Positions 1-9,603 are shown, counted from the stretch's first letter. The stretch: 64,000 nt of DNA from Rubripirellula lacrimiformis (GCF_007741535.1 NZ_CP036525.1:5022001-5086000); one strand, 5' to 3'. A program made the numbers and translations. Notes: a model not told the origin generated them from the sequence alone.

Positions 1-1
1 C

Positions 2-382
2 GTCTTTCGCAGCACCGAAGGTATCCCGGCCGACGACATTGCGGTCGGCTTGGTCGATCACCTTCGCAGTAGCCTGCGCCAAATCAGCGCCGAACCCGGG
101 CACTTGAAAGTCCTGGCCCGCGCCGGTGACGACATTGCGGTAGCCAATCTGATCGATAGCGATTCACCAACGGTGTTATCGCTATCGACCCAGACGACTT
201 CGCCAGAGGTGGCAGCCATCATCAACGCGCGCGTGCGGATGGCTCCCGAAGTGTTAAGCGAACATGTCCAAGCTGCCATCCAAGCGATGGCAAAGTCCTA
301 TCAAGCCACGACGGAAATCACGCAGATGGAAAGTTTTCGTCCTGGCCGTCCGGTGCCGACATACCGCAGCACGTCGTCCTAG
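2..382 (+). CDS. C-terminal part of a possible CobW/P47K-type GTPase (5' truncated by window)
   Basis: The reading frame is open from the first bases of the window, so the start lies upstream; about 126 residues are visible. The visible part reads as an amphipathic alpha/beta segment with short matches (HLKVLARAGDD, AVANLIDS, INARVRMAPEVL) that resemble the C-terminal part of planctomycete CobW/P47K G3E GTPases as I remember them. No nucleotide-binding motif is in the window, so the family call is tentative. The gene ends in TAG at 380-382, and its last bases form CTAG, which also supplies the stop codon of the convergent gene on the other strand; the two genes therefore share a palindromic end with no room for a terminator between them. 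Confidence 0.45.
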   Translation, partial: VFRSTEGIPADDIAVGLVDHLRSSLRQISAEPGHLKVLARAGDDIAVANLIDSDSPTVLSLSTQTTSPEVAAIINARVRMAPEVLSEHVQAAIQAMAKSYQATTEITQMESFRPGRPVPTYRSTSS

Positions 383-1437
383 TTCTCGGATTCGCTGTTG
401 CGATTAGCGGTGTGCGTGTCGCCGCCCATCGTTCGCGTGACACTTTCAATCGCGTCATCATCGCCTTCGTTGAACGTCAACGTCGTCGCGGTGTACCGGG
501 CATTGAAGGTCAGTGGGCTGGTCGCGATCAATTCCAACTTCGCTCCACCGACTCGGACAAACAACGTTCGGTCTTCGCGGCTGACGTCGTATCCGTCGTA
601 CTTGCCGACAAGGCGATCCAGTTCGGCCGGCGTCAGCTGGACGATTGATGTTTCGTAGGCGGTTGTCCGTGGGGTTCGCGGCGATTCATCCAACGGGCGG
701 ATCCAGATATTGCGGTATCGGACCGGGTTGCCGTGATCCTGCAGCGACAGAGGCAACTTGTCCGAATGATGGTCAAAGGATCCCGGTTCTAGCCACGATG
801 TTGGGCCAAACGGTTCGGTCGAATCTTGAACCAGAACACCGTTGTGCAGGACGGTGACCCGAGGCGACGAAACCAGTTCGCCGCTTGCGCCGAAACGTGG
901 GCGACGGAAAATGATGTCGTAACTTTGCCATTGCCCGGGACCACGCGAAGCATTGACCAAGGGCGGGTACTGGCCATAGATCGATGCGGCACTGCCATCG
1001 GCGTAGGTCTTGTTTTCAAAGCTGTCCAGCACCTGCACCTCGTACTTGCCCATCAGGAACACACCACTGTTGCCACGCCCCTGGCTGTTTCCTTTGACAT
1101 CGGCCGGTGATGCCCATTCGATATGAAGTTGGCAATCGCCGTACGCTTGGCGTGTGAAGACGTAACCGCTGCCTGCGACCGATTCCATCACACCGTCTAC
1201 GATCACCCATTTCGACGGACCACCGTCACTGCTGCGCCACTGCGACAGGTCCGTGCCGTCAAACAGGACGGTAGCGTCACTGGGCGGAGTCACCTTCAGA
1301 TTGCCGTCGCCCGGGGTGATCACCTTCGGCAAGGGCCGATCGATGTCATGCTGACGCCATCCGTTGGGCAATTGAGCCACACCAAGGGAAGTCCAGGCAC
1401 AGAGGACCAAAACCGGGGAGAACAGGCGCCACGTCAT
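379..1437 (-). CDS. Secreted DUF1080 (3-keto-disaccharide hydrolase-like) protein
   Basis: 352 residues. An N-terminal signal peptide (hydrophobic run LFSPVLVLCAWTSLGVA, cleavage near residue 21) directs export. Residues about 55-250 are a DUF1080 jellyroll: LFDGTDLSQW opening strand, GNSGVFLMGKYEVQVLDSF, GQWQSYDIIFR, the LQDHGNPVRYRNIWIRPL end. In this family the fold binds or hydrolyses 3-keto-glycosides, and planctomycetes carry dozens of copies. A C-terminal extension of about 90 residues (after residue 255) follows, with PAELDRLVGKYDGYDV and a beta-rich remainder; it looks like the short domain often attached to secreted planctomycete hydrolases and its role is unknown. It converges on the upstream partial gene with overlapping stop codons. 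Substrate cannot be predicted. Confidence 0.85.
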   Translation of the reverse strand: MTWRLFSPVLVLCAWTSLGVAQLPNGWRQHDIDRPLPKVITPGDGNLKVTPPSDATVLFDGTDLSQWRSSDGGPSKWVIVDGVMESVAGSGYVFTRQAYGDCQLHIEWASPADVKGNSQGRGNSGVFLMGKYEVQVLDSFENKTYADGSAASIYGQYPPLVNASRGPGQWQSYDIIFRRPRFGASGELVSSPRVTVLHNGVLVQDSTEPFGPTSWLEPGSFDHHSDKLPLSLQDHGNPVRYRNIWIRPLDESPRTPRTTAYETSIVQLTPAELDRLVGKYDGYDVSREDRTLFVRVGGAKLELIATSPLTFNARYTATTLTFNEGDDDAIESVTRTMGGDTHTANRNSESEN

Positions 1438-1951
1438 AAAGTTGACTCAATCATCGGGAGGGGTAAATGGGGACCCGGCGGACGCCAAGTCGCGGGGCAC
1501 AATCATAGTCGATCCCATGCCGGGACAGGGACTTTGATCGCCAGACTTGACTGCCTCCTACAATGAAGGCTTCGCCAAACGAAACTCACACCGCGAGGCC
1601 CAGTCCCACCCCACACGAAGGTTAAGAATCGCCATTGTGGGGCACCGCAGACGTTGATTCCCCCGCCTGGCCCCAAGCTGACCCAAATGGTGGTTTGCAG
1701 CCGCCGATAGGAAGAATGCGGCTCAGTATTGGTGTGGTTCCTGTGAAATGGCGTACGAGCCCACCTCGCGGATCCGGAGAGTTCGAAGCGGATTTGCGAT
1801 CCCCACCAGATTGAGTGGATGCACTCAACAATAACCTTTTGATTTGATAATAATCGCCCGGGCACGCTGAAAACGACGGTTTACCGCAACGTTTCCTCAC
1901 CCGACCTCGGGGACGGCAGACCCAAATTCAGGAAACCGGCCCACAGCAGGA
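1438..1951. other. Intergenic region with one short perfect hairpin
   Basis: About 510 bases between the divergent DUF1080 gene and the PAS-LuxR gene. Overlapping minus-strand ORFs here (1503-1865 and 1622-1900) have no recognisable domain and look spurious. A perfect hairpin, 7-bp arms and a 4-base loop, lies at 1811-1828 (TTGAGTG, GATG, CACTCAA) followed by an AT-rich stretch to about 1855. Promoters for both flanking genes should be here, but I could not pick out convincing -35/-10 pairs. Confidence 0.4.
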
Positions 1952-2977
1952 TTGACCCGGGTAGGCCAAGTGCCACAGAGTCTGAACAGCGGCAGCAAAC
2001 CAACGAAGTCAATCGGCGCAAAGGGCGTCGCAAATTGCCGCAGCCAATCGAAACGCCAGAATGGTCACCAAAAGTTGTCCCCACTAACCGCATCATCGTT
2101 CCCGGCAGCAATCGATTGGGCAAAGCTTTTTGCCCTCGAAGAAGGCATCGGACTGAGCATCATTCGCACCGATGGAATCTTCCGATACTGCAGCCCCGGG
2201 TTCCTTCGTAAAGTTGGCATCTCGACATCCAGCGATTTGACCGGCATCAACCTGCTGGACGTTTTCGAAGAGTCGTTTGCCAAAGAACGCATCCAATGGC
2301 TCCAGAAGGTTTCTCAAACCGAACGGCCAGCGAGGACCGAACATGTGCTGCATGGCAGGGCGATCGCGTCGACCCTGATGCCGCTGCAGGAAGAACCGTT
2401 TGCGGATCACGTCTTGGTGCTTTCGCGATCGATCGCATCGAACGACGAAGATAATCATCCGCCCATGCCGGTTCCCAGTGCGGCCGCCGCCAATCCCGAG
2501 GCCCCGCTGAATCCCGACGCAGTGAATCCCGACGCTTCGGGCCACACCGGCGCAGCCCCCCAGACGGAACAACCAGGGGAGATCGCGGACACTGCGGTTT
2601 CGCCCAATCCGATCCCATCGGAATCGGCGTGTTCAACCACAGCGGCGTCCGAAACGGTCGATGGCGTCTCGTCAAAAGGCGAAACGTTTCGATCGAACCT
2701 GATCGATTTAGGCCCACTTAGCATTTTGGGCAAACGAGAACTGGAAGTGCTGATTTTGCTAGGCAACGGGTATTCGGTTCCCGAAACCGCCCGATTTTTG
2801 TATCGCAGTCCACGGACGGTTGAACGGCACAAGGCTGAAATCGGACGGAAGATCGGCGCATCGACCATCGCTGACATCGTTTCGGTGGTCTGCCGTGCCG
2901 GGTTGCGTCCCGAGCATCGCAATCTGACACGGATCAACGCCGTGCATGCGTCCTATCGCGAAAACGGCGTCCTCTAG
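1952..2977 (+). CDS. PAS-like sensor with C-terminal LuxR-type HTH
   Basis: 341 residues as drawn from a TTG; GTG at 1970 or TTG at 2075 are equally possible because no clear ribosome site precedes any of them, and the first 45 residues are low complexity. Residues about 55-165 fit a PAS fold (IGLSIIRTDGIFRYCSPGF, then LDVFEESFAKERIQWLQKV). Residues 170-245 are a Pro/Ala/Asp-rich linker with a short repeat encoding NPDA (bases 2510-2539, 15-bp period). Residues about 262-325 are a LuxR/FixJ-type helix-turn-helix: LGKRELEVLILLGNGYS, ETARFLYRSPRTVERHK, IGASTIADIV. There is no receiver domain, so signal input would go through the PAS domain. Expected role: one-component transcription regulator; targets unknown. 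Confidence 0.75.
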   Translation: MTRVGQVPQSLNSGSKPTKSIGAKGVANCRSQSKRQNGHQKLSPLTASSFPAAIDWAKLFALEEGIGLSIIRTDGIFRYCSPGFLRKVGISTSSDLTGINLLDVFEESFAKERIQWLQKVSQTERPARTEHVLHGRAIASTLMPLQEEPFADHVLVLSRSIASNDEDNHPPMPVPSAAAANPEAPLNPDAVNPDASGHTGAAPQTEQPGEIADTAVSPNPIPSESACSTTAASETVDGVSSKGETFRSNLIDLGPLSILGKRELEVLILLGNGYSVPETARFLYRSPRTVERHKAEIGRKIGASTIADIVSVVCRAGLRPEHRNLTRINAVHASYRENGVL

Positions 2978-3130
2978 GTCTCGCGTCTGATCGATCAACG
3001 CCCCACCCCAAACCCGGTTGGGGGGATTTGGCCTGCGTCGCATTGCCGGGTCATGGAATCCGGCCCACAGCGTCCCAGATCGTGCGGGCGCATCTTTTCA
3101 AGCCGTTGAAATAACGATAGCCTTCGCTGA

Positions 3131-6100
3131 ATGGCATCTTCAGCCGCGACGACCGCTCATAAACTCGCCGACGTGCCCCGTCTGTTGGACCAGGCCGCGG
3201 GGATCAGCGCGCAATTAGCGAAGCTAAAAAAGCCGAGCAAGCGGTCAAGAAATGCCAAGGCAAAGAAAGCCACTCCATTAGCGTTCGCTGGCGTTTGGGG
3301 GGCACTGCGAGGCGTCTTTGCGGCGTCTGTCGCGATCCAGCGTCCCCACATCCTGATGTTGTTGCCACAGGCAGCCGACGCCGACATCGTCGCCGGCGAC
3401 GCGATCGCGTTTGGGCTGACCGAAGCGGTGTCGCTGCCGTTGTCGGCCGCTGACGTTTCCGCGTCATCGATTCGCGATGAAGACTACGCTGACCGCCTGC
3501 AAGTGCTGCAGAAACTGCTGCAGCGGAACGAGGCCCCCGAAAACCCGCTGCTGATCACGGCGTTCATCGGCGGTGCGATGCAGTTGGTGCCGACGCCCCA
3601 GAAGCTTCAGGATTCGACGCGCCGAATCAACGTTGGCGACGAAGTCGAGCCCGAGGAAATTCGCCGCTGGTTGGCCGAAGCCGGGTTCGCAGCGACCACG
3701 GCGGTGGCGCTGCCGGGCGAATTTGCCACTCGCGGCGGGTTGTTGGATATCTATTCAGCGGACCAACCGCAACCGATTCGAATCGAATGGTTCGGCGACG
3801 AAATTGAATCGATCCGCCGATTTGATCCGGGCAGCCAACGCAGTATCGAATCGCTAAATCATGTCGAAATCGCTGCGGTGGGTGTCAGTGGCGCGGATGA
3901 CGACGAATCGCCCGACGATGCCAGTGCATTCGGTTCGATCGCGGACTATTTGCCCGACGATGCGATCGTCGTCGTGGTCGATCCACAGGACACCGAAAAG
4001 TCGGCCCGAGATCTGATCAAACGAACCGGCGACGGTGCGAACTTGATCAGCTATGACCAACTGATGGATTCACTATCCGGTCACAACGTGATTTCCGCGT
4101 CGATGTTGGCCGAACCGGATGCCAAGAAAGTCGTCGACGTTCACTCCAGTACCGCTGATGCGTTTGCGTCGTCGCTGGACGAAACGCTGATCAAGATCGA
4201 TACGGTCGCGGCCGAACATGAAGTCATCCTGGTGGGCGATACGCCGGCCGATGGCGAACGGTTGACCGAACTGCTGCATGACAGCGCAGCGACTCGCGAA
4301 GGCCGACTGCACCTGACGGTTGCCGAGCTATCGGGCGGGTTCCGATTGGTGGCCGCCAAAGTGTTGGTGCTGACCGGCGCCGAACTATTCCATCGCAGCC
4401 CGGTGCGTCGTGGCCGTTCGCGTTCGCGCGGAAAACCGATCAACAGTCTGATGCAGTTGGAACCAGGTGACCTGGTTGTCCACCTGTCCTATGGCATCGG
4501 GCTCTATCGCGGCCTGAAACACATCGAGAAAAACGGCCAGCACCTTGAACACCTAACGATCGAGTTCGACGAAGGCACCAAGATCTATGTGCCGGCATCT
4601 CGTATCGGATTGATCCAGCGTTACGTTGGCGGCACCACCCGGCAACCGCGACTTGCCAAGATCGGCGGCCAAGCATGGAAGTCCCAGCGCAAGGCAGCCG
4701 AAAGTGCCGTCACCGACATGGCCGAAGAACTGCTGGAAATGCAGGCCCAGCGGACGACCCGGCAAGGGATTTCGTTCGACTTGGACAACGATTGGCAGCG
4801 GCAGTTTGACGCTAGTTTCCCCTACATGGAAACACCCGACCAATTGACGGCGATCGATGCGCTGAAGTTGGACATGGAATCGACGCGGCCGATGGATCGG
4901 TTGATCTGCGGTGACGTCGGTTACGGCAAGACCGAAGTTGCGATGCGAGCAGCGTTCAAGGCAGTGACCAGCGGTTTCCAAGTTGCGATCTTGGTTCCCA
5001 CGACGGTGTTGGCCGAACAGCACTATCATAATTTTCGCGAACGGATGGCCGAGTTCCCGGTCGAAATTCGCAAACTATCGCGATTCGCCACTCGATCCGA
5101 ACAACGCGAAACGGTCAAAGACCTGCGGCGTGGAAAGGTCGATATCGTGGTCGGCACCCACCGTCTGGCCAGCAAAGATGTCGACTTCAGCAATTTGGGC
5201 CTGGTCGTCGTTGACGAAGAACAGCGGTTTGGCGTGGCGGTCAAAGAGAAACTAAAAACACTGCACAGCAACGTGGACGTCTTGACCCTGTCGGCGACGC
5301 CCATCCCACGGACGTTGCACATGGCCCTTGTCGGCGTGCGGGACATTAGCAACCTGGAAACGCCACCGGCCGAACGCCGATCGATCGAAACCAAAGTGGT
5401 CCGCTGGGACGACAACCTGATCCGAACGGCGATCGTTCGGGAACTGAACCGCGGCGGACAGATCTTTTTTGTCCACAACCGCATTGGCGATATGCCCCAA
5501 CTGGTCGAAAAGCTGAAATCGATCGTGCCGGAGGTACGCATTGGAATCGGGCACGGCCAGATGGCCGAAGGTCAACTCGAACAGGTCATGGTGGACTTTA
5601 TCGAACACAAGTTCGACATGTTGGTGGCGACCACGATCGTTGAAAGCGGCTTGGACATTCCGAATGCGAACACGATGTTCATTGACGATGGTGATCGGTA
5701 CGGACTTAGCGAGTTGCACCAACTTCGCGGGCGTGTTGGCCGGTACAAGCATCAAGCGCACTGCTACCTGATCGTTGCCAAGCACAAACACCTGTCGCCC
5801 GAGTCGTCCAAGCGTCTGCGTGCGATCGAAGAATTCAGCCAGATGGGCGCTGGCTTTGCGATTTCGATGCGTGACTTAGAAATCCGTGGCGCGGGCAATC
5901 TGCTGGGGTCACAGCAATCCGGTCACATCGCCGCCGTCGGATACGAACTTTATTGTTCGTTGTTAGAAGACGCCGTACGCACCCTGCAAAAGTTGCCGCC
6001 CAAGTTGTCGGCCGATGTCGACATTGATCTACCCGTCGAAGCCTATCTGCCCGACGACTACGTACCGGACCTTCGCCACAAGATCGATCTGTATCGCCGG

Positions 6101-6445
6101 ATCGCCAAGATCAACAACGCATCCGAGATCGTCACGATCCGCGAGGAACTGAAGGACCGATTCGGCGAACCACCCGAAGCCGCCAAACGCATGCTGGAGA
6201 TTGCCGAGCTGCGGATGGACGCAGCAGCATGGCAAATTGCAGCCATCACGACCAACGATCGATTCATTGTCCTCCACTACACCAACCGGCAACGAATCGA
6301 ACAACTCGAAAAGAATACTCAGATTCCCATTCGCATCGTTGACAACAAACGCGCCTACATTCCCACCAAGGCGTACAACATGAACGTCGATTCCGCCGGA
6401 ACCAGCTGGCTGCAACTGGCTCGCGCGGCCCTTCACTTGGGATAG
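3131..6445 (+). CDS. mfd: Transcription-repair coupling factor Mfd
   Basis: 1104 residues, slightly shorter than E. coli Mfd (1148). It removes stalled RNA polymerase from damaged template and recruits UvrA. The N-terminal third (to about residue 400) is the UvrB-like region (PLLITAFIGGAMQLVPTP, FATRGGLLDIYS, PIRIEWFGDEIESIRRFD). A CarD-like RNA-polymerase-interacting domain follows (about 440-500, LEPGDLVVHLSYGIGLYRG). The RecG-type helicase has Walker A GDVGYGKTE at 594-602, Walker B DEEQ at 695-698, LSATPIPRTL, and the motif VI region LHQLRGRVGRYKHQAHCYL. The C-terminal TRCF domain ends the protein (LPDDYVPDLRHKIDLYRRI). Start ATG is chosen because sequence similarity to helical N-termini of Mfd begins soon after; no strong Shine-Dalgarno is visible. 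It appears to be a single gene. Confidence 0.97.
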   Translation: MASSAATTAHKLADVPRLLDQAAGISAQLAKLKKPSKRSRNAKAKKATPLAFAGVWGALRGVFAASVAIQRPHILMLLPQAADADIVAGDAIAFGLTEAVSLPLSAADVSASSIRDEDYADRLQVLQKLLQRNEAPENPLLITAFIGGAMQLVPTPQKLQDSTRRINVGDEVEPEEIRRWLAEAGFAATTAVALPGEFATRGGLLDIYSADQPQPIRIEWFGDEIESIRRFDPGSQRSIESLNHVEIAAVGVSGADDDESPDDASAFGSIADYLPDDAIVVVVDPQDTEKSARDLIKRTGDGANLISYDQLMDSLSGHNVISASMLAEPDAKKVVDVHSSTADAFASSLDETLIKIDTVAAEHEVILVGDTPADGERLTELLHDSAATREGRLHLTVAELSGGFRLVAAKVLVLTGAELFHRSPVRRGRSRSRGKPINSLMQLEPGDLVVHLSYGIGLYRGLKHIEKNGQHLEHLTIEFDEGTKIYVPASRIGLIQRYVGGTTRQPRLAKIGGQAWKSQRKAAESAVTDMAEELLEMQAQRTTRQGISFDLDNDWQRQFDASFPYMETPDQLTAIDALKLDMESTRPMDRLICGDVGYGKTEVAMRAAFKAVTSGFQVAILVPTTVLAEQHYHNFRERMAEFPVEIRKLSRFATRSEQRETVKDLRRGKVDIVVGTHRLASKDVDFSNLGLVVVDEEQRFGVAVKEKLKTLHSNVDVLTLSATPIPRTLHMALVGVRDISNLETPPAERRSIETKVVRWDDNLIRTAIVRELNRGGQIFFVHNRIGDMPQLVEKLKSIVPEVRIGIGHGQMAEGQLEQVMVDFIEHKFDMLVATTIVESGLDIPNANTMFIDDGDRYGLSELHQLRGRVGRYKHQAHCYLIVAKHKHLSPESSKRLRAIEEFSQMGAGFAISMRDLEIRGAGNLLGSQQSGHIAAVGYELYCSLLEDAVRTLQKLPPKLSADVDIDLPVEAYLPDDYVPDLRHKIDLYRRIAKINNASEIVTIREELKDRFGEPPEAAKRMLEIAELRMDAAAWQIAAITTNDRFIVLHYTNRQRIEQLEKNTQIPIRIVDNKRAYIPTKAYNMNVDSAGTSWLQLARAALHLG

Positions 6446-6511
6446 CACAGCGATCCAGTGGTGAAATGTCTTCCTCGGACGATCCGTCCCATCCCGATCC
6501 TAAGGTTCATC

Positions 6512-7822
6512 ATGAAACGCTTCGCATTCCAGCTTTCCGCCCTTCCGGTCATGATGCTGGCCATCGGACTTGGCGGCGAAGCATCGCCCGCGATCGCCGA
6601 CTGGCCCGCGTTCTTAGGTGGACAAGCCAAGGATCAGATCGAAAAGTTTTCGCCACCGATCGAGTGGTCGCCAACAGAAAACATCGCCTGGCAAGCGGCG
6701 ATCACCGGTTACGGGCAGTCCAGCCCAGTCATCGTGGGCGACCATGTCTACGTCACGGCGGTTGATGGACCGATGAAAGAATCGAATCTGGTCGCTTGCT
6801 ATTCGCTGGCCGACGGTACCAAGCGATGGGAAAAGTCGTTCCCCAGTTCGCTGCAGGTCAAAAACGATCTCTACACCAGTCGTGCGGCCCCCACACCGAC
6901 CGCCGACGAAGCGGGCATTTATGCGTTTTTTGAAAGCGGAAACATGGTCGCACTGACTCCCACCGGCGACCTGCGGTGGGAACGGGACCTGATGGCCGAC
7001 TATGGAAAATTTGACGGCCGCTTTGGACTCGGGGGGTCGCTGGTCCAGAACGACAGCAGTGTCTTTGTACTAGCCGACAACGACGGCGCCGCCTACATCG
7101 CAGCGTTCGATAAATCCAGCGGCAAAACCATTTGGAAGACGGACCGAACGCCTAGAATTTCGTGGTCCTCGCCAACCCTTGTCCCCGTCGGCGATTCCCA
7201 TCACATCGTGGTTTCGTCCTCGGGTTCCGTCGATGGCTATGACCCTGTCTCCGGTGCATTGCTATGGACGTTTGATGATGTGGGGGGCAACACCGTCGCC
7301 ACGCCGATCGCGGTCGGCGATGCCCGGTTCTTGGTTGGTGCGTCGCCTGGACGTAGTGGCGAGAATGCAGAGGGCGCGAAACAGTCCAACATGCTGATGC
7401 AGATTGTTCCACTGCCAGCCGATGGTGCGACACAGTATGTTGCCGAAGTTGTGTGGCGAAACGAATCGGCGACCAGTTCCTTTGGGTCACCGATCGCATA
7501 CCGCGGCTACGCCTATTACACCAATCGCGCCGGCGTCCTCTACTGCATCGACCTCAACCATGGTGACACCGCCTACACTTCGCGAATGCCACAGTCCAAT
7601 TGGGCAACGCCGTACGGAATCGGCGAGAATGTATTCATCTTTGGTAAAAGCGGCACCACTTCGGTGATCGCTGCGGGCGACGAAATCAACATGGTCGCCG
7701 AGAACCAGTTGTGGGTCGCATCCGAAGCCGAAGCGGGTGAGACTCTGTACGGGGTAGCCCCGCTACCCGACGGCTTCCTGGTCCGCACCGGCACCCGTCT
7801 GTTCCGAATCGTCGCCCCGTAG
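6512..7822 (+). CDS. Secreted PQQ-like beta-propeller repeat protein
   Basis: The frame is open from 6458, but the ATG at 6512 gives a proper signal peptide (MKRFAFQLSALPVMMLAIGL, cleavage near AIAD), so a 436-residue product is preferred. The mature part opens with DWPAFLG and continues with repeated blades: GYGQSSPVIVGDHVYVTAVDG, LVACYSLADGTKRWEKSF, APTPTADEAGIYAFFESG, YIAAFDKSSGKTIWKTDR, SWSSPTLV. These are the WPxFxG opening and SSPVVxxxxVY / G..W elements of planctomycete PQQ-binding-like propellers. Such proteins are exported and usually of unknown function; quinone-dependent dehydrogenase activity cannot be inferred because no catalytic domain is attached. It sits 66 bases after mfd on the same strand. 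Confidence 0.9.
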   Translation: MKRFAFQLSALPVMMLAIGLGGEASPAIADWPAFLGGQAKDQIEKFSPPIEWSPTENIAWQAAITGYGQSSPVIVGDHVYVTAVDGPMKESNLVACYSLADGTKRWEKSFPSSLQVKNDLYTSRAAPTPTADEAGIYAFFESGNMVALTPTGDLRWERDLMADYGKFDGRFGLGGSLVQNDSSVFVLADNDGAAYIAAFDKSSGKTIWKTDRTPRISWSSPTLVPVGDSHHIVVSSSGSVDGYDPVSGALLWTFDDVGGNTVATPIAVGDARFLVGASPGRSGENAEGAKQSNMLMQIVPLPADGATQYVAEVVWRNESATSSFGSPIAYRGYAYYTNRAGVLYCIDLNHGDTAYTSRMPQSNWATPYGIGENVFIFGKSGTTSVIAAGDEINMVAENQLWVASEAEAGETLYGVAPLPDGFLVRTGTRLFRIVAP

Positions 7823-7850
7823 CGATAAAAACGCCAGATGAAGCAGCCCC

Positions 7851-7946
7851 GATCCAAGCAGCCCCGATCCAAGTAGGCCGGATCCAAGTAGGTCGGATCC
7901 AAGTAGGTCGGATCCAAGTAGGTCGGATCCAAGTAGGTCGGATCCA
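7851..7946. repeat. 15-bp tandem repeat, about 6.5 copies
   Basis: Units of 15 bases start at 7851, 7866, 7881, 7896, 7911 and 7926, with a partial unit at 7941. The core unit is GATCCAAGTAGGTCG; four copies are identical and the outer ones differ by 1-5 bases. A degenerate copy precedes at about 7837. Each junction makes a BamHI-type GGATCC. The repeat fills much of the 355-base gap between the PQQ-propeller gene and the HAD gene (7823-8177); the rest of the gap shows nothing I can name. Because the period is a multiple of three, every frame through it is open, which creates artificial ORFs rich in LGSD, DPTYL or WIRPT. Confidence 0.95.
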
Positions 7947-8177
7947 GGAGCGCAGCGACGCAGATCCGGCAATCCCCCACCCAATCACCCACCAAGCATG
8001 CCGGAGCCGCGCTTCGCTTGCTCCTGCCTACATTTGTGCTGGCGGATCGCAATGCGGCTTGGGCTGAACGTGGCAACAGGGCGTGAATTTTGGATGCCGT
8101 TTGCCGTTCGGGAAAGAATCGTTAGGTTTGTCGCGGAACACCTCCCCTGAATCTTCCGAAAGAAAGCTGCCAAAACT

Positions 8178-8777
8178 GTGCGCGACGCTGACTACACCCG
8201 CGAGTTCGATGGACTGATTTTTGATTGCGACGGCACCCTGAGCCATTCGATGCCGCTCCACTTCGTGGCGTGGCGCGACACCATGTCGAAGTATGCAATC
8301 ACATTCGGTGAAGATCGTTTCTATTCGATGGGCGGCATGCCCAGCGACAAAATCATCGAGATCTTGTCCGGCGAACAAGGGGTTTCGGTCGATGCATCCG
8401 TCGTCGCCCAAGAGAAGGAAGACGCTTTCGAAAAGCTGATTGACCAGTTGCCCACACTGGACGACGTCGTGGACGTGGCGAGACGACACCATGGTCGGAT
8501 GCCGATGGCCGTTGCCAGCGGAGGCATCCGAACCATCGTGAACCGGCAATTGGACCAGATGGGAATCACGGATCTATTTGCGGCGGTCGTCACTGCCGAA
8601 GACACTCAGCGGCACAAACCCGAACCGGACGTGTTCCTGGAAGCCGCCCGGCAACTGGGACTCGATCCGACCAAGTGCTTGGTGTTCGAAGACTCGCCGC
8701 TTGGATTTCAGGCTGCTGATGCTGCGGGCATGCAGTGGATCGATGTGCGTCCCTACCATCCCGAATCAGGTAGCTAG
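8178..8777 (+). CDS. HAD-superfamily phosphatase (beta-phosphoglucomutase-like)
   Basis: 199 residues from a GTG start; an ATG does not occur until residue 31, after motif I, so GTG is required. HAD motif I is FDCDGTL with nucleophile D16 and acid D18; an alpha-helical cap follows (about 23-90, MPLHFVAWRDTMSKY); motif II is AVASGG, motif III the Lys of RHKPEPD, motif IV VFEDSPLG. This set matches the subfamily containing beta-phosphoglucomutase, phosphoglycolate phosphatase and fructose-1-phosphate phosphatase (YqaB). The short cap and S/G-rich motif II do not discriminate the substrate. The gene stands alone between repeat-bearing intergenic regions. Confidence 0.9.
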   Translation: MRDADYTREFDGLIFDCDGTLSHSMPLHFVAWRDTMSKYAITFGEDRFYSMGGMPSDKIIEILSGEQGVSVDASVVAQEKEDAFEKLIDQLPTLDDVVDVARRHHGRMPMAVASGGIRTIVNRQLDQMGITDLFAAVVTAEDTQRHKPEPDVFLEAARQLGLDPTKCLVFEDSPLGFQAADAAGMQWIDVRPYHPESGS

Positions 8778-8986
8778 GAGCCGCTCGGTTGCTTCACCGG
8801 TTGGGCGATAGCGACCGTGAAGCAGTTCGCATGCGGATGCCAATAACGGTTTGTCGATTCAGTCAGCCGTTTCGCGATAGCCTCGGATTCGTCACCCACG
8901 AACCGGGGCTACCGGCCAAGGCGGCTGATGGGGGGACCCTGAACGATTCCAGTCCACCAGCTCGGGCCGATGCCACGTCGCCCCAG

Positions 8987-9034
8987 GTATCCAGACAGGC
9001 AGGTATCCAGACAGCCAAGCATCCAGACAGAATT
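8987..9034. repeat. 16-bp tandem repeat, three copies
   Basis: Three units at 8987-9002, 9003-9018 and 9019-9034 share GTATCCAGACAG with variable last four bases. They lie just beyond the stop of the minus-strand cyclotransferase gene, in the 270-base space after the HAD gene. Sequence is unrelated to the 15-bp repeat 1 kb upstream. Confidence 0.85.
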
Positions 9035-9051
9035 GGGGATCCTCGGATCCG

Positions 9052-9498
9052 CTACTTGGCGGCCGAACCGTTGGTTGGCCAGACCGCGGGCCCGTCTGTG
9101 ACGACTTTCCGGAACCCGTCGGCAATCGGATCGCGTGCATAAAAATAGGCGTTCGCCATGGCCATGGGTATGGCGTTTGGGGTCTGCTGGTCGGGGGCTT
9201 CGCCGTCATAGGGGTAGGCCTGCACGACGGCGCGGTCGTACAGATTGGGCAGTCCTGGCTGATGGCATCCTTCGATTTGGTCCAACACCGTCATCACGCG
9301 ATCGATGTCCGAGTCAGCAAATAGGCGGATTTCACCGACGACGATCCCGTTTCCCGCGACGACGGCGGGGTAGTCGTGACGGTCGAATAGGCACCCCCGA
9401 ATCCAAGCTGGGCGGATGGAGATCGGTTCCGCCGGCCACAGATGGGCCCGACATTGTCCCTGCTTCAGCGTGCCATAGGCAAATACGTGTGGATTCAT
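9052..9498 (-). CDS. Gamma-glutamylcyclotransferase-fold (AIG2-like) protein
   Basis: 148 residues. The N-terminal FAYGTLKQGQ (residues 6-15) is the substrate-binding loop typical of the GGCT/AIG2 family, and LDQIEG near residue 85 corresponds to the conserved segment with the acidic residue near the active site. Family members act on gamma-glutamyl dipeptides or gamma-glutamylamines, releasing 5-oxoproline, but many bacterial members are uncharacterised. The C-terminus (ANAYFYARDP) completes the barrel. The ATG start is directly followed by the YGTL strand, leaving no alternative upstream. It is divergent from rsmG with about 105 bases between. Confidence 0.85.
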   Translation of the reverse strand: MNPHVFAYGTLKQGQCRAHLWPAEPISIRPAWIRGCLFDRHDYPAVVAGNGIVVGEIRLFADSDIDRVMTVLDQIEGCHQPGLPNLYDRAVVQAYPYDGEAPDQQTPNAIPMAMANAYFYARDPIADGFRKVVTDGPAVWPTNGSAAK

Positions 9499-9603
9499 CG
9501 CAGGAAACGGGGATCCGAGAGTTCGAACGGTCGGCCAGAATGGGTCGCTTTGAGAGCGGCGCCGAATATGTCATGATTACGGTACCGAAAGCAATTCCCG
9601 TTC

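Noticed and set aside
1503-1900. Two minus-strand ORFs before the PAS-LuxR gene
   Set aside because: They overlap in different frames, have no domain, and run through probable promoter sequence.
7851-7946. CRISPR array
   Set aside because: Units are contiguous 15-mers without spacers, and no cas gene is in the window.
7573-8076. Long minus-strand ORFs over the 15-bp repeat, coding DPTYL, LGSD or WIRPT repeats
   Set aside because: They appear only because a 15-bp repeat keeps all three frames open; they overlap the PQQ-propeller gene and have no other protein character.
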